Positions 61,975 through 64,000 of a stretch of 64,000 nucleotides of DNA are shown piece by piece. The stretch's first letter is position 1. The number at the start of each line of letters is the position of its first letter. The stretch covers positions 62,001 through 126,000 of the forward strand of contig WHTY01000002.1 in assembly GCA_009377475.1 (NCBI GenBank), given 5' to 3'. The notes beneath the pieces were generated by a model. That model was not told where the DNA came from and did no database searches. It was given only the letters and a program-made list of their open reading frames with translations. Both the position numbers and the translations under genes were made by a program. Origin of the DNA: Actinophytocola sp. (GTDB lineage: Bacteria > Actinomycetota > Actinomycetes > Mycobacteriales > Pseudonocardiaceae).

Positions 61975-62181
61975 GCCAGCAACAAGACGCTGGTCGCGCC
62001 GTTCAGCGCGCGGCCAGCACCCGGCGCGCCGGTCTCGGTGCCGATCACGTGGGAGGAGCTGGACGACCCCGAGCTGCGCCCGGACCGCTGGACCATCGGC
62101 ACGGTGCTGGACCGCCTCGCCGAGCAGGGCGATCCGCTGGCGCCGCTGATCGGTGTGCAGCAGGAGCTGCCGCGCCTGTAG
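61975..62181 (+). pseudogene. ligD: C-terminal fragment of LigD polymerase/primase domain
   Basis: NKTLVAPFSARPAPGAPVSVPITWEELDD and LRPDRWTIGTVLDRLAEQGDPLAPL match the last ~65 residues of the LigD primase-polymerase domain (KTLVAPYS.R...AP.S.P..W.EL, P..WTI.T...R). The upstream catalytic part is not in any frame. A separate ligase-domain fragment lies 9 kb away at 52846. Confidence 0.75.
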
Positions 62182-62229
62182 CGCGGGCGCGGTGAGGACT
62201 CCGCTCGGGCCAGCTCGGGCCAGCTCGGG

Positions 62230-62631
62230 CTAGTTCGCGCTCAGCGGCGCCGCCGGGCGCTCGCAGGCTGCCGCCTTGTCGGGATACAGGTTGAGGAGGC
62301 GGTCGACCGTGGTGATCACCAGCGGCCGCATCACCGCACGACTGCCGCAGACGACGCGCAGTTCGGTGCCCACCGTCTGCGCGCGCTGGTGCGCGTCCAC
62401 CATCGTGGAGACGCCCGAGCTGGAGAAGAACGACACGTTGCTGAGGTCGGCGACCAGAATCTCGGGCGCGGGAGGCACCAAGGCATCGAACAACGCGTCC
62501 CGCATCGTGAGGTGGGTGCCCAAGTCGACCTCGCCAACGGTGTCCACGAGGACGATGGTGTCGGTCAGCCGCCGCACCGCGACGTCGATGGAGCCACTTC
62601 GTGGGGAGAACTCGTGATCGTTGTGCGTCAT
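62230..62631 (-). CDS. STAS-domain anti-sigma factor antagonist
   Basis: 133 aa from the ATG at 62631; an ATG at 62649 would add six residues. VLVDTVGEVDLGTHLTMRDAL and VADLSNVSFFSSSGVSTMVDAH form the STAS fold, with a phosphorylatable Ser in the SSSG loop. Such proteins bind an anti-sigma kinase and free a SigB/SigF-type sigma factor under stress. The kinase partner is not in the window. Confidence 0.85.
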   Translation of the reverse strand: MTHNDHEFSPRSGSIDVAVRRLTDTIVLVDTVGEVDLGTHLTMRDALFDALVPPAPEILVADLSNVSFFSSSGVSTMVDAHQRAQTVGTELRVVCGSRAVMRPLVITTVDRLLNLYPDKAAACERPAAPLSAN

Positions 62632-62649
62632 CGGTCTCGCCTCATTCAC

Positions 62650-62886
62650 TTGAGTGGAGACGGTCGTGTCCTGGCTCTGACGTCACCGTAGCTACAGACA
62701 CGCGACGGCTACAAACCGATCTCGGTGTTATGTCGGGTTTGTCGCGAGAGCGCTCGAGTATGGCCCAGTCGGGTTGACGCCCAACGCGTCGATGTCAAGC
62801 TCGTCGACGAGCGGCGGGAAGGCGCGACGGCGCCCGACAAGGCGCCGGGGCCCAGGTCAGGCCCCGGACGCCGCCGGGCGTCCTGC
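62650..62886. other. Intergenic region between STAS and hemerythrin genes
   Basis: 237 bp with no gene recognised. A minus-strand GTTT at about 62734 suggests a stress-sigma -35, but no convincing -10 follows. Confidence 0.35.
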
Positions 62887-63450
62887 TCAGGTGTGCCGTC
62901 CGGAGAGCGCGTCGCGGACCTTGTCGATGATGGCCGCTCCCGGGGCGAGGATCAGGTTCGCCGGCGGTGTGCTCGGTGAGCTGGGGTGCGGCCGCGTCGG
63001 CGCGACCTTCTCGGCCTGCTCGACCTTGGAACCCAGGTCGCGCAGCTCGTCGGCCGTGCAGGCCTGCTGCAGCTTCGGCAGCAGGTTGTGCTCCTCGTCC
63101 TCGACGTGGTGGCGGACGTCCTGCATCAGCTGCCGCAGCAGCTGGTCGAACTGCTCGTCGGTCGCGTCCACCGACTCCAGTTGCTTCATGAGCTGCTCGG
63201 CTTCGCCGTGCTCCTCGATTTCCTTGTCGGCGAGCTGGTCGCCGCCGTCGAGGTGCTTGCGGACGGCGGGGTACATGAACTGCTCCTCGGCGACCGAGTG
63301 CCGCACGAGCTCCGCGATCACGTGGTCGGTGAGGTTGCGGCGGTACTCAGCATCGCCCGTGCCGCTTTCCAGTTCGCTGAATGCCCGCTCCACCCGGCGG
63401 TGGTCGTTCACGATGACCGACACCAGATCGGATTGCTGTGTCGCGGCCAT
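62887..63450 (-). CDS. Hemerythrin HHE-domain protein
   Basis: 187 aa from the ATG at 63450. The HHE cation-binding pattern is present: VIVNDHRRVERAF, LVRHSVAEEQFMYP, EIEEHGEAE and DVRHHVEDEEHNLLP supply the His/Glu ligands of a di-iron site. The last ~50 residues are Pro-rich and end in a short helix. Members sense or scavenge oxygen, NO or peroxide. A SigB/SigF-like promoter lies 50 bp upstream, in line with a stress role. Confidence 0.88.
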   Translation of the reverse strand: MAATQQSDLVSVIVNDHRRVERAFSELESGTGDAEYRRNLTDHVIAELVRHSVAEEQFMYPAVRKHLDGGDQLADKEIEEHGEAEQLMKQLESVDATDEQFDQLLRQLMQDVRHHVEDEEHNLLPKLQQACTADELRDLGSKVEQAEKVAPTRPHPSSPSTPPANLILAPGAAIIDKVRDALSGRHT

Positions 63451-63499
63451 AGTCGTTGTCCTCCTTATGTGCGGTCAGTTCGGGATGATCCCGATGGGA

Positions 63500-63524
63500 A
63501 TACCCGCTGCCCGCGACCGGAAAC
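63500..63524 (-). promoter_or_regulatory. SigB/SigF-like stress promoter for the hemerythrin gene
   Basis: On the minus strand GTTT (63524-63521) and GGGTAT (63505-63500) are separated by 15 bases, matching the GTTT-N14-16-GGGTAT consensus of actinobacterial SigB/SigF-type promoters. The -10 is 50 bp upstream of the start codon. Confidence 0.65.
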
Positions 63525-63531
63525 GACAGCG

Positions 63532-63933
63532 TCACTGCCCCCTGGCCCGCGCCGTCTTGCGCTCGTTGGCCTTCTCGATGGCCTTGACCAGATCCTGCTT
63601 GCTCATCGATGAGCGGCCCTTGACGCCGAGGCGTTGCGCGACCTCGTAGAGGTGCTGCTTGCTCGCCGACGCGTCGACGCCGCCCGCCGTCTTCTTGGCC
63701 GGCTGGCCCGCGCCGCGCTTGGCCTGCTCGTCCGACGGCCACTTGCCGTCCTTCGGCTCCCAGTGGTCGCCGACCTTCTCGAACTGGTGCTTGAGCGCGG
63801 CGAACGCCGTCTGATGGGCGCGCCTGCCCTCGCCGTAGGTCTCCACTGCGGAGTCGTGCGCCTTGATCCACGTCCGCTGCGCCTTCGCGGCGGACCGCTC
63901 GATCGTGCTTGGCAGTTCCTTGCGTCCTGGCAT
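63532..63933 (-). CDS. chaB: ChaB family protein with Rho-N-like C-terminus
   Basis: 133 aa from the ATG at 63933. ELPSTIERSAAKAQRTWIKAHDSAVETYGEGRRAHQTAFAALKHQFEKVGDHW is the ChaB domain. The C-terminal KQHLYEVAQRLGVKGRSSMSKQDLVKAIEKA resembles a Rho N-terminal/SAP-like nucleic-acid binding helix set. ChaB was linked to cation transport in E. coli, but actinobacterial forms look DNA- or RNA-associated and stress-induced. Upstream of the hemerythrin gene on the same strand. Confidence 0.85.
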   Translation of the reverse strand: MPGRKELPSTIERSAAKAQRTWIKAHDSAVETYGEGRRAHQTAFAALKHQFEKVGDHWEPKDGKWPSDEQAKRGAGQPAKKTAGGVDASASKQHLYEVAQRLGVKGRSSMSKQDLVKAIEKANERKTARARGQ

Positions 63934-64000
63934 GGCTCACCTCTCAGGTCGGTGTCATGGCCTGACGCCAGCGGAGTTCCCCGCCCTCGCCAGCGCAAAC

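Overview
The window is GC-rich with GTG/ATG starts, tight four-base gene overlaps, Lsr2, Holin-X/DUF3618 proteins, a DUF6292-like protein and DmdR/IdeR-type iron boxes. This points to a filamentous actinomycete, most likely of the Pseudonocardiaceae (inference from gene content, not a phylogeny). No rRNA, tRNA, CRISPR array, transposase or integrase was recognised.

1-5.7 kb: an amino-sugar or chito-oligosaccharide uptake locus. It has a divergent ROK repressor with a palindromic operator, a lipoprotein binding protein, two permeases and a family 3 beta-N-acetylhexosaminidase-like enzyme. 5.7-19.6 kb: a complete iron-siderophore island under four iron boxes. It holds a siderophore-interacting reductase, an ABC importer (ATPase, lipoprotein, fused double permease), an MFS exporter and a five-gene NRPS-independent (NIS) siderophore operon: DesD/AlcC-like synthetase, PLP decarboxylase, IucA-like synthetase, N-acyltransferase, N-hydroxylase. 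Two different synthetases plus a decarboxylase suggest a citrate bis-hydroxamate (arthrobactin/schizokinen type) rather than plain desferrioxamine.

20-42 kb: mostly housekeeping or accessory genes. These are a VanY-like peptidase, a GH18 protein, a K+-channel-like protein, LtrA, a VapBC toxin-antitoxin pair, Lhr helicase, a FIST protein, SerA with DUF1015, a deletion-damaged epimerase, Holin-X/DUF3618, and a seven-gene Mrp Na+/H+ antiporter operon.

42-62 kb: a mosaic of intact genes and gene wreckage. A P450-like protein with an apparent internal deletion is coupled to an ATP-grasp ligase, divergent from an lsr2 gene. Fragments are visible of SRPBCC, QcrA, an oxidase-subunit-II-like protein, GNAT, a hydrogenase cluster (HypE tail and HypA), LigD (two separate pieces) and an M20 peptidase. 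Intact genes here include an esterase, a CrtI-like oxidoreductase, GrpB, DUF4241, HAD phosphatase plus GH65 phosphorylase, an AbiEi-like protein and an NDH-2-like dehydrogenase. The 62-64 kb end has STAS, hemerythrin and ChaB stress-type genes with one good SigB/SigF-like promoter.

The most unusual signal is a set of at least nine short palindromic intergenic elements. Five copies are exactly 78 bp and bounded by CTTCGCC...GGCGAAG. Four copies are 82-83 bp between TTGATC and GATCAA. Most share a GTCCGG-type core. They sit between genes, flank the VapBC and AbiEi-like genes on both sides, and several lie next to gene fragments.
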